Source: Haliclona indistincta
Taxonomy: Eukaryota > Porifera > Demospongiae > Haplosclerida > Chalinidae
Direction: 5' to 3'
Assembly: GCA_964017065.1 (NCBI GenBank)
Contig: OZ024788.1
Coordinates: 4,666,887-4,730,886, forward strand
DNA length: 64,000 nt
Each line of letters opens with the position of its first letter. The first letter of the stretch is position 1. Under the pieces are notes generated by a model that saw only the letters and a list, made by a program, of their open reading frames with translations, made no database searches and was not told the DNA's origin. A program made the translations under genes and the position numbers. This document shows positions 10,779 through 21,300 of this stretch, in pieces.

Positions 10779-11151
10779 GGGATACTGTAAAACATGGAAT
10801 GTGATTGTGGAATCTGGAATGTAATAATTTGAGCGTCTACGTGCGTCACTGCAAAACATAGACTATGGACTGGAATGGCACCATTGGCATAGTCTCGCAC
10901 TAGAAACTACTAAACCCAAGACCCTAAAAACCTTCGCCTAACTGCGCAAAGTCGGGAGGGGCGTCCTAAACCAGGCCTTCGGCCCTTGCTAAGCCTAAGG
11001 ATCGTCGGGAGGGTCGCCCTAAACCGGGCCTCCGGCCCTTGCTAAAGTATTGATCTCGTGAACAGTTGATCAGCTGAGAGTTGATCGTGCAAGAGTTGAT
11101 CTCGAGTGAGTGACCAGATTCCAGAATCACATTCCATGTTTTACAGTGTCC
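10779..11151. mobile_element. Second foldback element with GGGATACTGTAAAAC ends
   Basis: The left end GATACTGTAAAACATGG is mirrored by CCATGTTTTACAGTGTC at the right, with further arm pairing (AATGTGATT and AATCACATT). It directly follows the previous foldback, with CATTAG on both flanks. Its centre contains a repeated CCTAAACC/GGGCC motif. No coding sequence. Confidence 0.65.
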
Positions 11152-11470
11152 CATTAGTAGTGTCCTAGTGAAATCAGAACTTAGTTGTCACTTAAGATGC
11201 ACTTCAAAAATGCCACATGAATTTGTCCCAACACTATTGAATGATTATTTTAGTGCCTACGGCACTAAATCACCAATTGTGCACTAAAGGTGTTCTACAC
11301 CACTTGGGGAAAGCTTTAGTGCAACTGTGCATTAAATCTTCCCTAAAATACCTGGGAAAGATTCAGTGTACGGATATAGCGCAGCATCCTACAACTGTTA
11401 TGGGAGAGAATTAGTGACTTGTGGCACTAAATCTCTCCTAAATACTGTAGGCGAGAAATCCCCAATCATA
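11152..11470. repeat. CACTAAA-type repeat, third stretch
   Basis: Units such as GGCACTAAATC, GTGCAACTGTGCATTAAATC and GGGAGAGAATTAGTGACTTG recur; the last is shared with 17640-17690. Confidence 0.65.
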
Positions 11471-13310
11471 CCCCAGCTGGCCCGGAAGCCAATTACGCTA
11501 GCCAATATCGCTAATTAAATTCTTTAGGCTCTTAGTAGGAATGGCCTATTCAATGCGCATTGAATGCGCATTTCTCGAGTTCACACTTGAATTCGGTTTT
11601 GGCAATGCACATTGAATCAATCCACCTCTGGAGGTGGTTTGAAACCGGATTCGAACCGAATTAATTGTTTATTCATTGCAAAGCAATTTACCGTAAATCG
11701 GGAAATTTTCGTTGTTAAAATATTTTCGTGGGTAGGTCCAACCACGAAAGTTAAACCCGAAAATTTTTTAACAACGAAAATTTGTAAACACTTGTATAGC
11801 CCTGTTTACATGTACTGAAGCCAGCTTAATCAAACTGGTTTGGAATGCGCATTGGTTTTGTCCACATGTAAGCGATAAACGCGAATTAACCACATTGTAC
11901 GTGTAAACAGAAGTGGATTAGCTTGTACAATATGGCGTATGGCGAAGGGCAGTGCGCAGCAATACAAGGCCGAGTACAAGGCACATAGGCTTCAATGGTC
12001 GATGTAAAGCTGTCTTAACCACGTACCACGAGTATTTGTCTACTTATTTACAAGCAACAAGGAGCTGAGCCATAACTACTATTGTATCTGTGCGAAGAAA
12101 AGTGCTCGAACAATTAAGCTAGAGTAGCCCATGGCTCGTGCAGCTAATATAACCGCGAATAGCATAGCTTACCCCAAGCTTGTATTCACTAACAAGCGGC
12201 TTGTATTGGCTGCACATGTGTGTTTAAGTGAGACTACGGAGAGCTAAGCTAGCTTGAGCTGTCCACACGTGCGATAAGCGCTCTTGAAGCAAACCACCTC
12301 CGGATGTGGATTAATTAATCCTGTTTAGTAACCGGTTTGGACCGTCCACACGAAGCACGTTTCGAACTAAGCTAGCTTCCAAACCGGATTAAACGCCTCG
12401 TGTAAACGGGGCTTATGCCGAGTTGCGAGTTGTATGCTGTAAGTTTATGCTCAAGATCTTGGCTGCAGCTGAAAACTGTCTGCCTGGAGTTACTGTTTAG
12501 CCAGCGACAGTTAGTGACCTTCTACTTTGTTGTCAGGAACGAGCGTCTCAGATGATCGCCAGCGCCTGAGCATTTTGGTCTGTCCCAGGCTAACACATGG
12601 GCAGGATTCATTTATTCAGCTGGCTCCTACATTCTTGTGTACACAATAACCACGAAAACAAGCATCATTACAGCTGTCAGCGCAACAGCAATGCAGTTTC
12701 GGCTAGAAACTGCTTACATGTTGATAAATTTTCGTTGTTAAAATATTTTCGTGAGCAGGTCGATCCACGTAAATATTTTAACACGAAAATTTAACACACG
12801 AAAATTTTGTTAATTTTGAAAATTTCCCGATTTACGGTAGATCGACCAGGTTACGCCTACAATGAATCTTCAAGATCGTTGTATAGACTTACTTTCAAGC
12901 TACCATGAACGCTGTTTTGCTACTCTCGAAGTGTCACACTGCAGTGCAGCGTGTAATTCGGCTAAAGTCAGGGCTGCAAAAGGAAAATTGCTTGCAAAGT
13001 ACGTTTCGACGATTATACTTGAAACTGGTAAGCTAACACGGTGAGACGAGCGAGGTAGCAAGTTTCTGTGTATTTTCTAGCGCATACAGACGTGTAGGCC
13101 AACGAAGCTTCGCCAGATAATGCTGCACGAGCTGTAGTAGGTGTGGCACACTAGTGACACGCCCATACCAATGCGGTTGTAAATTCGGTTGCATTTTTGC
13201 AGTGTGAACGCAATTTGTGCTGATTCAATGCGCATCGAATTTGCATTGAATCTAAGCGATTTCGATGTGCATTCAAACTGACTCCAGTGTGAAAGGGCCT
13301 TTACAGCGTC
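11471..13310. repeat. Composite of decayed inverted repeats, no gene
   Basis: ACCGTAAATCGGGAAATTTT near 11689 is mirrored as AAAATTTCCCGATTTACGGT near 12820-12839, each next to TTTTCGTTGTTAAAATATTT, which suggests the ends of a 1.1-kb element. Inside, GTTTGGAATGCGCATT and related blocks pair across 11540-11880 and 12290-12420. A 60-codon open frame at 12862-13044 is followed by GTGAGA and could be a short exon, but nothing supports that. Confidence 0.45.
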
Positions 13311-13985
13311 CCTTGCTAATGTTGTGAGCTTTGCCAAGAAGATAGTCCATGTTTTTACACCTTGAATGTTTGATGTTTAATGCCCTTTTCACTATTCATT
13401 CCCTACACCACTTGGGCAAGATTTAATGTGGGCTGCACTATTTCTCCCCTTCATTACTGTAGGAAAAATTTAATGCTGTGTTCACTATTTCTTCCCTATA
13501 GTAATGTAGGGAAAATTTAGTGACCACCACTGTAATACCCCTTCATTATTGTAGGACACTAATTTCTCCCTACATAGTGGAGGAAACAGTTAGTGTAGCT
13601 GCTTAGTGACCAATAGCTGCTTGGTCACTAAGCAGCTACACTAACTGTTTCCTCCACTACATGTATGTAGGGAGAAATTAGTGCTAGGTAGCACTAAAAT
13701 TAATGTGTCCTACAATAATGAAGGGGTATTACAGTGGTGGTCACTAAATTTTCCCTACACTACTACAAGAGAAATAATGAACTCGGCATTGAATCCTTCC
13801 TACAGTAATGTAGGAGAGAAATAGTGTAGCCACACTAAATCTTGCCCAAGTATGATAGGGAATAAATGGTGAAGAGGCCATTAAATTTTTCCTACAGTAA
13901 TGTAGGGGAGAAATAGTGCACCCCACACTAAATCTTGCCCAAATTATAATAGAGAGCATTTAGCACCAGGCTGCACTAAATAATT
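13311..13985. repeat. CACTAAA-type repeat, inverted copy of 9.4-10.4 kb
   Basis: Reads as the reverse complement of the 9400-10390 repeat, beginning with the mirrored TAGCAAGGGACGCTG boundary. It includes an inner palindrome at about 13575-13665 (AGCTGCTTAGTGACCAA and its mirror). It lacks the TTAA MITE found in the other copy. Confidence 0.75.
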
Positions 13986-14379
13986 AATAATTTCAGGTTC
14001 ACTAATAACAAAATAATGACAACAAATAACTATCGCTCGATATTAACACCATAGTTCAGGTATTCATACTATTGACAGATAAAATTATAGTCAGCAATTC
14101 ACTCGTTATTTAATTAGTTGTAAGGTGAACCGATTATAAAGTATGTTCTACGGGAGTTGGCACACGTTTTGGCCTCTTTTGTCTGCCTAGAAAGGTGTGA
14201 AATGTACGGTTGACAAACAAACTGTGATGTCATCTCTGATTTTTGTTTGGTCATAATGATAAGGTAGTAGGGTCATCACCAAACAGCAAAAAGCAATGGT
14301 AAAGCAGCCACAGTCATCACTTCCCTTCTATGAATTTGTACCTATTGAACAATCATCTTCCTCTTCCCATAAAGAGCAA
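13986..14379. other. Spacer, nothing recognised
   Basis: AT-rich sequence, with no repeat shared elsewhere in the window and no convincing open frame. Confidence 0.4.
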
Positions 14380-14950
14380 TCAGCTGATTTTTAAGAGTAG
14401 CTTTTGTAAAAGAGAGTCATATAGGTATATGACATTAAGGTGCGATAGTGCCCAGTGAGCACAATAATAATGAAAAGAGAACTGATTTCTCCAATGCTGG
14501 CTGGAGTTTAGCAAGATTTTGCACAAGCAGAGCGTTTTGTGGTGCAGGTAGATCTTAGAAAGCACGAGTGCAGTTCCATTCATGTGTTTGTCATTAAGTT
14601 TTTCTCCATTTGTGAACTGTAGCTTTTCTTGGTTACTTAACTTTAGCTCAAGAACCCATAAGGCTGTTGGTCTTGGTGGTGGCTCTTTCACATCCTTGGG
14701 TTCACATCCTGCATCTGGGGTATAATTATAGTAGTTTAGTATTATATAAAGCACTCGAAAAATTTCTATGGTGTAGGTTACACTTACACATTATGCTTAC
14801 CAACATTGAATTTTTTGTCGTGTTAGGAGGTCCTTTTGCATCATCTTCATTGTCGTCCATGTGTAGTCTTTTTCTTCTGGCCATACTTTGCTTGGCAGAT
14901 CTCTTGCTGCGGGCAGCTTCTGATAGGCTGTTGTAGTACATAGACATACC
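14380..14950 (-). pseudogene. Two-exon coding fragment, Ulp1-associated transposon type
   Basis: On the minus strand, one exon ends KGPPNTTKNSML at 14801 with a GTAAGC donor and is rich in Lys, Arg and Ser. The next exon, from about 14712, contains VKEPPPRPTALWVLELKLSN, then KLQFTNGEKLNDKHMNGTAL. The W...L.L....KL..G..LND.H.N pattern resembles the segment found before or within Ulp1/C48-protease-type proteins carried by invertebrate transposons. The upstream exon abuts a repeat boundary and the downstream frame fades at about 14400, so this is a fragment. Splicing is plausible; the family call is tentative. Confidence 0.35.
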
Positions 14951-15543
14951 ATTCCTGCGGGCTATTATTATGCCTCGGTGGGCGGAGCCACGGGGCATAC
15001 AGTAGTCGTGTTGTGTGTGTGTGTGTGTGTGTGTGTCACTCCGTCTGTTACTTCAGTTTTGCGGCGTACGCTGAAAGGTAAGCTCTGAAACTAGCAATGC
15101 AAGTAGAACTCGACATTATCTCGCTTTTGAACATGTGAAAATTGTATACGAAACTTCGTTCTCGAGTTATGGCGTGATTTGCCTACTTTGTTTACCGTTG
15201 CTGGCGATCTGGACTTCTCCAAAGGCAAAGCTGTCCACAGTTGACTGCCTAGAAGCTGATGGGTTCGAATTTTACTACAGGATAGCAGCGCAGGTCCAGA
15301 GAAATCGTGTAAGCAAGCTATGGAAGCTATCTCGCTCGTGGTATGCTGAACACTGTAGACACGCCCAGTTAAATTGTGGTCAGCACTGATTGGCTTCTGA
15401 TTGCATAAAGCACTACTGTACAGAAATCCTGTATACATGCATCTGCAGTTGCCGTGTTTGTAGAATGGTGGATAGTTGTGTTTTTTTATATTTGTAGCAG
15501 TATTCTCACAGCAATGAGTGCAGTAGTCTTGTTGCAGTATACT

Positions 15544-16151
15544 TTAACCTTTTAGTTGCCAAGTTATTTCGTCAGAAATTTGACTTGCTCTAAACTGGCA
15601 GTTTGTTTTGCAATTTTCTACAAAATGCAGTACGCTAGCTATTCCAAACTAGCACTCTTTTCTCCTGGCATGTCAAGGTTTACGAAAATGTACTAAACTC
15701 TAATCTGGCCACTCCCACTTCGGAACTGAAGCCACTTAAGTGTTGCGGCCTCGTCAATTTTTTGCTCATTTTGATCTTCATTCAGCCCTGGTGACTGATA
15801 CAAAAACCTGGTGGTGTCCAGGTGAGCGAACAGGACAGTTTAGACCATATTCTATGCCAAAGTATGCATTTCCGGGCATCCTGAAGCCCTAAAAATGCCG
15901 AAAGCGGCGAGGGGCTCCGCCCCTTCGAACCCCGGGTTAAAGGGGGGACACCCCCCTTTAAAAATCCCCCCCGTCCCCCGTTCTATATATTTTAGTGGGG
16001 AGGGCGCGGCGAAAAACAGTGGGTTTTTTCAGGTAATTTGCATTAAACTTGATTTGACCTTTCTAGAGCACTTTTTACACTACTTATGACGTCTAGAGTA
16101 GGTGGAGTCAATTATGACACCTATAGGTGTCATTAGGGGTTAAAAGGTTAA
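15544..16151. mobile_element. TTAA MITE, CCTTTTAGTTGCC family, copy A
   Basis: TTAA at both borders, with ends CCTTTT and AAAAGG. Subterminal hairpin GACACCTATAGGTGTC near the right end; also GGGGCTCCGCCCC. An open frame at 15895-16089 lies wholly within the repeat and is not treated as a gene. Confidence 0.85.
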
Positions 16152-16282
16152 TGAGTTTTCATCAAAAATTGTAAATCTTGCTGGAAATGCTCCAAAGTTG
16201 ATGAAAATCAATTCTAAGTGTTCTAAATGTCATTTAAAATTCAGTTTTGGAAGAAATAGACGCCGAAGGATTATAAGGTGAT

Positions 16283-16888
16283 TAACCTTTTAGTTGCCAA
16301 GTTATTTCGTCAGAAATTTGACTTGCTCTAAACTGGCAGTTTGTTTTGCAATTTTCTACAAAATGCAGTACGCTAGCTATTCCAAACTAGCACTCTTTTC
16401 TCCTGGCATGTCAAGGTTTACGAAAATGTACTAAACTCTAATCTGGCCACTCCCACTTCGGAACTGAAGCCACTTAAGTGTTGCGGCCTCGTCAATTTTT
16501 TGCTCATTTTGATCTTCATTCAGCCCTGGTGACTGATACAAAAACCTGGTGGTGTCCAGGTGAGCGAACAGGACAGTTTAGACCATATTCTATGCCAAAG
16601 TATGCATTTCCGGGCATCCTGAAGCCCTAAAAATGCCGAAAGCGGCGAGGGGCTCCGCCCCTTCGAACCCCGGGTTAAAGGGGGGACACCCCCCTTTAAA
16701 AATCCCCCCGTCCTCCGTTCTATATATTTTAGTGGGGAGGGCGCGGCGAAAAACAGTGGGTTTTTTCAGGTAATTTGCATTAAACTTGATTTGACCTTTC
16801 TAGAGCACTTTTTACACTACTTATGACGTCTAGAGTAGGTGGAGTCAATTATGACACCTATAGGTGTCATTAGGGGTTAAAAGGTTAA
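16283..16888. mobile_element. TTAA MITE, CCTTTTAGTTGCC family, copy B
   Basis: Nearly base-identical to copy A over its whole length in the same orientation; the only difference I noticed is CCGTCCTCCG against CCCGTCCCCCG. The 131-bp spacer between copies is unrelated. It has its own TTAA at each border. Confidence 0.85.
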
Positions 16889-17107
16889 CTTGTTTCTACT
16901 GCAGATTACATTGCATGCTTTCATGATACTGTTTTGATCCTTCCGTGGATCTACTGCATGCATATATACGTGCTGTCATAATTATGCATCTGCTAATTGA
17001 ATGCCATACATGCTACATGTACTGCACCGAGGCATCTGCACCTCACGGTGCTTTTTGTAAATAGTAAGAGTATTCATTTTTGGACAATCAAAGGTTGATC
17101 TTTGCGG

Positions 17108-17377
17108 CTAATTTTTCTTCAAATGTTTTGAAATGCTTTGGCCATGTCTTTTAGTCAGCATTGCCAACTTTAGAGGTTGTCTGTGAGTTGGTCTACCAAA
17201 GCGGTCGTATGACTCAACAGCATTAGTGGAGCTTGGGAGCTCTTGAAACAAATTAGGACTCATAGCGGAGTAGCAATGAGATAGCATCCCTATTTCACAA
17301 TGTACCAGCAAACTTCGTACAGGTTTTAATTGTAATGCATGCATTACAAAAGGCAGCAGTTGAAAGAAAGTCTTCAT
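17108..17377 (-). pseudogene. Transposase-like coding fragment (PSSTNAVES)
   Basis: A minus-strand frame of about 80 residues contains LVHCEIGMLSHCYSAMSPNL and ELPSSTNAVESYDRFGR and ends at a stop near 17108. The ...P-S-S/T-TNAVES-x-x-R pattern resembles the region before the SWIM finger in some invertebrate transposon proteins. Nothing of the catalytic part is nearby. Treat as a relic of uncertain family. Confidence 0.35.
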
Positions 17378-17449
17378 CTATATCTCCATTCTAGATTGCA
17401 CAACTGTAAAACTGAATATTTGACTTGTGTAGTTCAGTTAAAAGGGTTG

Positions 17450-17745
17450 TCTAGTCTATTGGTGCATACAGCACTAAATTACTCCTACATTTGAATAGGC
17501 ATGTAATTGTGCCATTGTGCATAGGTGTCCTACACCACTTAAGGAAGATTTAGTGCAACTGTGATCTAACTTTGTCCTACACCACTTGGGGAAGATTTAG
17601 TGCAACTGGGGAAGATTCAGACAACGGATATAGAGTAGCATCCCACAACTGTTATGGGAGAGAATTAGTGACTTGCGGCACTAAATCTCTCCTACATACT
17701 GTAGGCGAGAAATCCCCAATAGTGAAATTTTATCCGGAGCCTCCG
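17450..17745. repeat. CACTAAA-type repeat, fourth stretch
   Basis: TTATGGGAGAGAATTAGTGA and CTACACCACTT-GGGAAGATTTAG units as in 11160-11460. Confidence 0.65.
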
Positions 17746-18317
17746 GTATCTACAGTCTATCTACATAATCCAGACTAGTCTTGTTTCCCTATACAATATA
17801 CTGTACGCAGAGAATAAAGCTCTTTAGTTTCTTCATGTTGCTCAATGCTCATTAAAAAGGCAGAATTCATCTAAACGGATTTGTACAGACGAGATGCTTA
17901 TTAAGCCTCTTAAGCCTCTATGTTAACCAACAGGCAGGTTAACATAAGCAGGGTCCTGTTGTAATTATGCTAACCACCTAATCAGGAGCTCATAGGGGCA
18001 TGTATTTCTATAAAATTGTGAAATCATTATGATAAACATAGTAACATTTCAAATAAGGTATCGACTGACCAAATAAGAGTAAGCAACATACCTTAGCAGT
18101 GGTAGTCAGCAAAAAGCAATGGTTCCTTTGCCACATGGCAGCCATGTTTGGATTTCACCATTGTATTGTGAGAATATGGAGTTGCATGCTCCCTTCCCAC
18201 TTCGTAGGCTCGATATGCTCCAGACCTAGCAACTTTTGAGATCTACATGTAGATTATAAATTGCGATGCATGTACATGACACTCTGAGGGTTTTGTGAAA
18301 TTTTATTATTATTTCAG
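17746..18317. other. Presumed intron upstream of the first A1 exon seen
   Basis: No coding sequence recognised. It ends in TTATTATTATTTCAG, the acceptor of the exon at 18318. AAGCCTCTTAAGCCTC at about 17907 is a small direct repeat. Confidence 0.4.
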
Positions 18318-21300
18318 GTTGACATAGAGGGTAATGGTGAGCCATCAAAGATAGAGATGGAGATCAAAGCCGATTCTGACAATACCACACCTCCTGACCT
18401 CTCTGTTGAGGCTAAGCTCAAAGTACTGACTGAACCAAACATTATCAAGTTTAATAAAGAAGCTCAGAATGTTGTTGAATGTGTCTGTCAAGTATTCTAC
18501 CACAAGATAGCTCTCAATCACTGGATAGCAAGAGTTGCTTTCTTTCCAAAACAGCTCCTTGAGGTGCTAGAATTAACTTGTTAAGTTTAACTTTACACTT
18601 CCTCTTTCACTTTTTAAATAGAAAGTGAATGGACTCTATCAAGATGCTAACAACTGTGAACCTTTTCATATCAAGTTTGGAAGTGGTGTGATAAAGGTTT
18701 CTATTGGTGATACAGTAATACTACATGTAGCTGGATGGGAAGTGACTATCAGCAAACACTATCAACAAGTAAGTTATTGAGCACTTTAATGTGTATGCAT
18801 GACCGGCAACAGTGCATGTAAATGTACTGTAGTAGTAATTATGCCTCGGTGGGCGGAGCCACGAGGCATACAGTAGTCGTGTTGTGTGTGTGTGTGTGTG
18901 TCACTCTGTCCGTTGCCGGCATAGCGCATCGCACGCTAAAAACTAAGCGCTGATATCAGCAACACAGGTAGAAATCGCTATTTGCTCGGAACTGTATTGA
19001 TAAATTGTTGGTTCTAAAGCTCCGTTCGTGAGTTATGGCGTGAGATGCTTACCTCAATGGCTGTTCCCGGCCATCTGGACTCTTCTAAAGACAAAACAGT
19101 TTACAGCTGACTGCCTTACAGCTAGTGAGTTCGTTTGTACTACAAAACAGCTTGGTAGGTCCAGCGAAATTCTGTCGAAGGCCTACAGCTCGAGCTTGAG
19201 CTTGCCGGCTTGAGCTACAGTAGTTGCTGATGATCAGAGTTCTCCGTAGACAAAACTATCCACAGTTGACTGCCTAGAAGCTGATAAGTCACAGGATAGC
19301 AGCGTATTTCTAAAGAAATTGTGTAAGCAAGGCTTTTAGCAAGCTATGGACGCTATCTCGCTGTGTATGTGTTGAACTTGATAGACACGCCCAGTTGAAT
19401 TAGTGGTCAGCACTGATTGGCTTCTGATTGCATAACTATTATACTGCATTGTGATTGCTGTACAGAAATGTACAACAGCTGCAGTTTGTTGCAGTGTATG
19501 TGACATGGTTATTCCACCGAGGCATCTGCACCTTTGGTGCTTCATTATAATAGACCTTTTCGCTTAAGGTGATGGAATGTTGGCGCGTCATTGATGCGTC
19601 ATTATGCATTGGTGGGCGGAGCCACGAGGCATACAGTAGTCGTGGTGTCAGTCTGTCATTCTGTCTGTCTGTCGGAACGATTTCTCGTCGCTCGCTGAAA
19701 ACTAATCGCTGAAACAAGCAACACGGGTAGAAATCGATACTTGCTCGGATTTGTATTTTCAGAAGTTTGATTTTTTAGTGCGTAAGTTACCGTGTGAATT
19801 GCTCTCGGTTGGTTCGGTTTTGAAGCGCACGTTGAAAGTTAAGCTCTGAAACTAGCAATGCAAGTAGAACACGGTATTATCTCGCGTTTGAACATGTGAA
19901 AACTTTATATGAAGCTTAGTTCGTGAGTTATGGTGCTATTTGCTCACTTTGTTTATCGTTGCTGGCGATCTGGACTTCTCCAAAGGCAAAGCTGTCCACA
20001 GTTGACTGCCTAGAAGCTGATAGGTTATAATTTTGCTACAGGATAGCAGCGAAGGTCCAGAAAAATTGTGTAAGCAAGCTATGGAAACTGTCTTATGCGT
20101 GTCGTGTGACTGCTGTGCTAAACACTGTAGACACGCCCAGTTGAATTGTGGTTAGCACTGATTGGCTTCTGATTGCATTACTAAAGCACTGCATTGTGAT
20201 TGCTGTACAGAAATCCTGTATAAATGCATCTGCAGTTGCTGTGTTAGTGGAATGGTGGATAGTTGTGTTTGTGGATATTGTGTCATTCCACCGAGGCATC
20301 TGCACCTTAGGTGCTTCATAATTAATTGGAATTTTACATCCGTAGTTAGGCTGGGCCTTCGTTTGCAGTGATTTTACATTACGTCTATAGAGAAATGGAG
20401 AAATGAACTACTTTCAAACTGCGCGGGTTTTGCAATGCCGCCGAATATTCCTAAATAAGAGCAATAGAATAAAACTTTCATCTTTCCTGTATATGCTTGC
20501 ACTTGTTCCGTCGTTCTACTTACAGTGTGGGCCAAGTTCCGAGGTAAGGCAACATATGACCTAGCCTCGAGGCTACGGCTACTAGCTAGCACCAATGAAT
20601 CTGTGTTGTAGTGTGTTTGTCGTATGGTGGCTGTAGACTTGCTCCAAGAACATTGTCCTCTGTAAGTACAACAGTGTTGTCTGCACTGGTAGCTGCCATT
20701 AGTTCTCTGAGATGTGTTACTATAGACCGCTGGAAGTCAGCACACGCAGTAAGTAGAGCAACTGAACAAAAACTAACAGACACTAGGAAGACGAAAGTTC
20801 TCTTCTATTGCTCTTATTCTGGAATATTCGGTTGCGCTACAAAGCCCACGCAGCTTATTCTCCATTGATCGTAATGTAAATGTAGCTTCAACTTTACTAC
20901 GGATATGACGTAAAAATTAATTCATATCAGGAAGTTTGAATCAAAAACGGAACAAGCAGCCAACGCCCATAAATTGACCACACCCACAACGTTTGCAATA
21001 ATGGCTGAAAGTCTCAGCTGTCTGGAAGCCATCAAGTCACGGTCCAGATCGGTCACAAAGCGGAGCAGCGAGATAGCTGACCTTGGTGTATCGAAGCGCC
21101 AGCAAAGGAAGACGTCTCCAAACCAGCTTTGGGATATAGAAGTGCTGGAACAGGAAGAATACCGTGTCACGTAAAATACACTACACTGGATACAGCGCTA
21201 AACACGACCGGTGGATAAGGAAGAGCGAGATAAAGTACAAACCAGTAGCAAGCTTGCGCAATAAAGCAGAAGCTTGTTCCAAGCAGAAGCCACGATGCCC

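Larger units (their letters stand above)
14966..17060. mobile_element. CCTCGGTGGGCGGAGCC-family element, interrupted
   Basis: It begins ATGCCTCGGTGGGCGGAGCC with a self-pairing end (TGCCTCGG...CCACGGGGCA), then a (GT)n tract at 15013-15036. The right terminus CCGAGGCATCTGCACC lies at 17028-17046. Other copies are about 700 bp (18839, 19603, 31462). This one is about 2.1 kb because two TTAA MITEs (15544-16151, 16283-16888) lie inside. Confidence 0.6.

Noticed and set aside
10441..10824. 127-codon frame with [14 protein letters not shown] repeats
   Set aside because: Produced by the 21-bp tandem repeat inside a foldback element.
12862..13044. 60-codon frame MNLQDRCIDLLSSYHERCFA... followed by GTGAGA
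   Set aside because: Could be a first exon, but no partner exon or similarity was found.
15895..16089. Open frame with PKAARGSAPSNPGLKGGHPP-like product
   Set aside because: Lies wholly in a MITE; the same sequence occurs in other copies with changes that break the frame.
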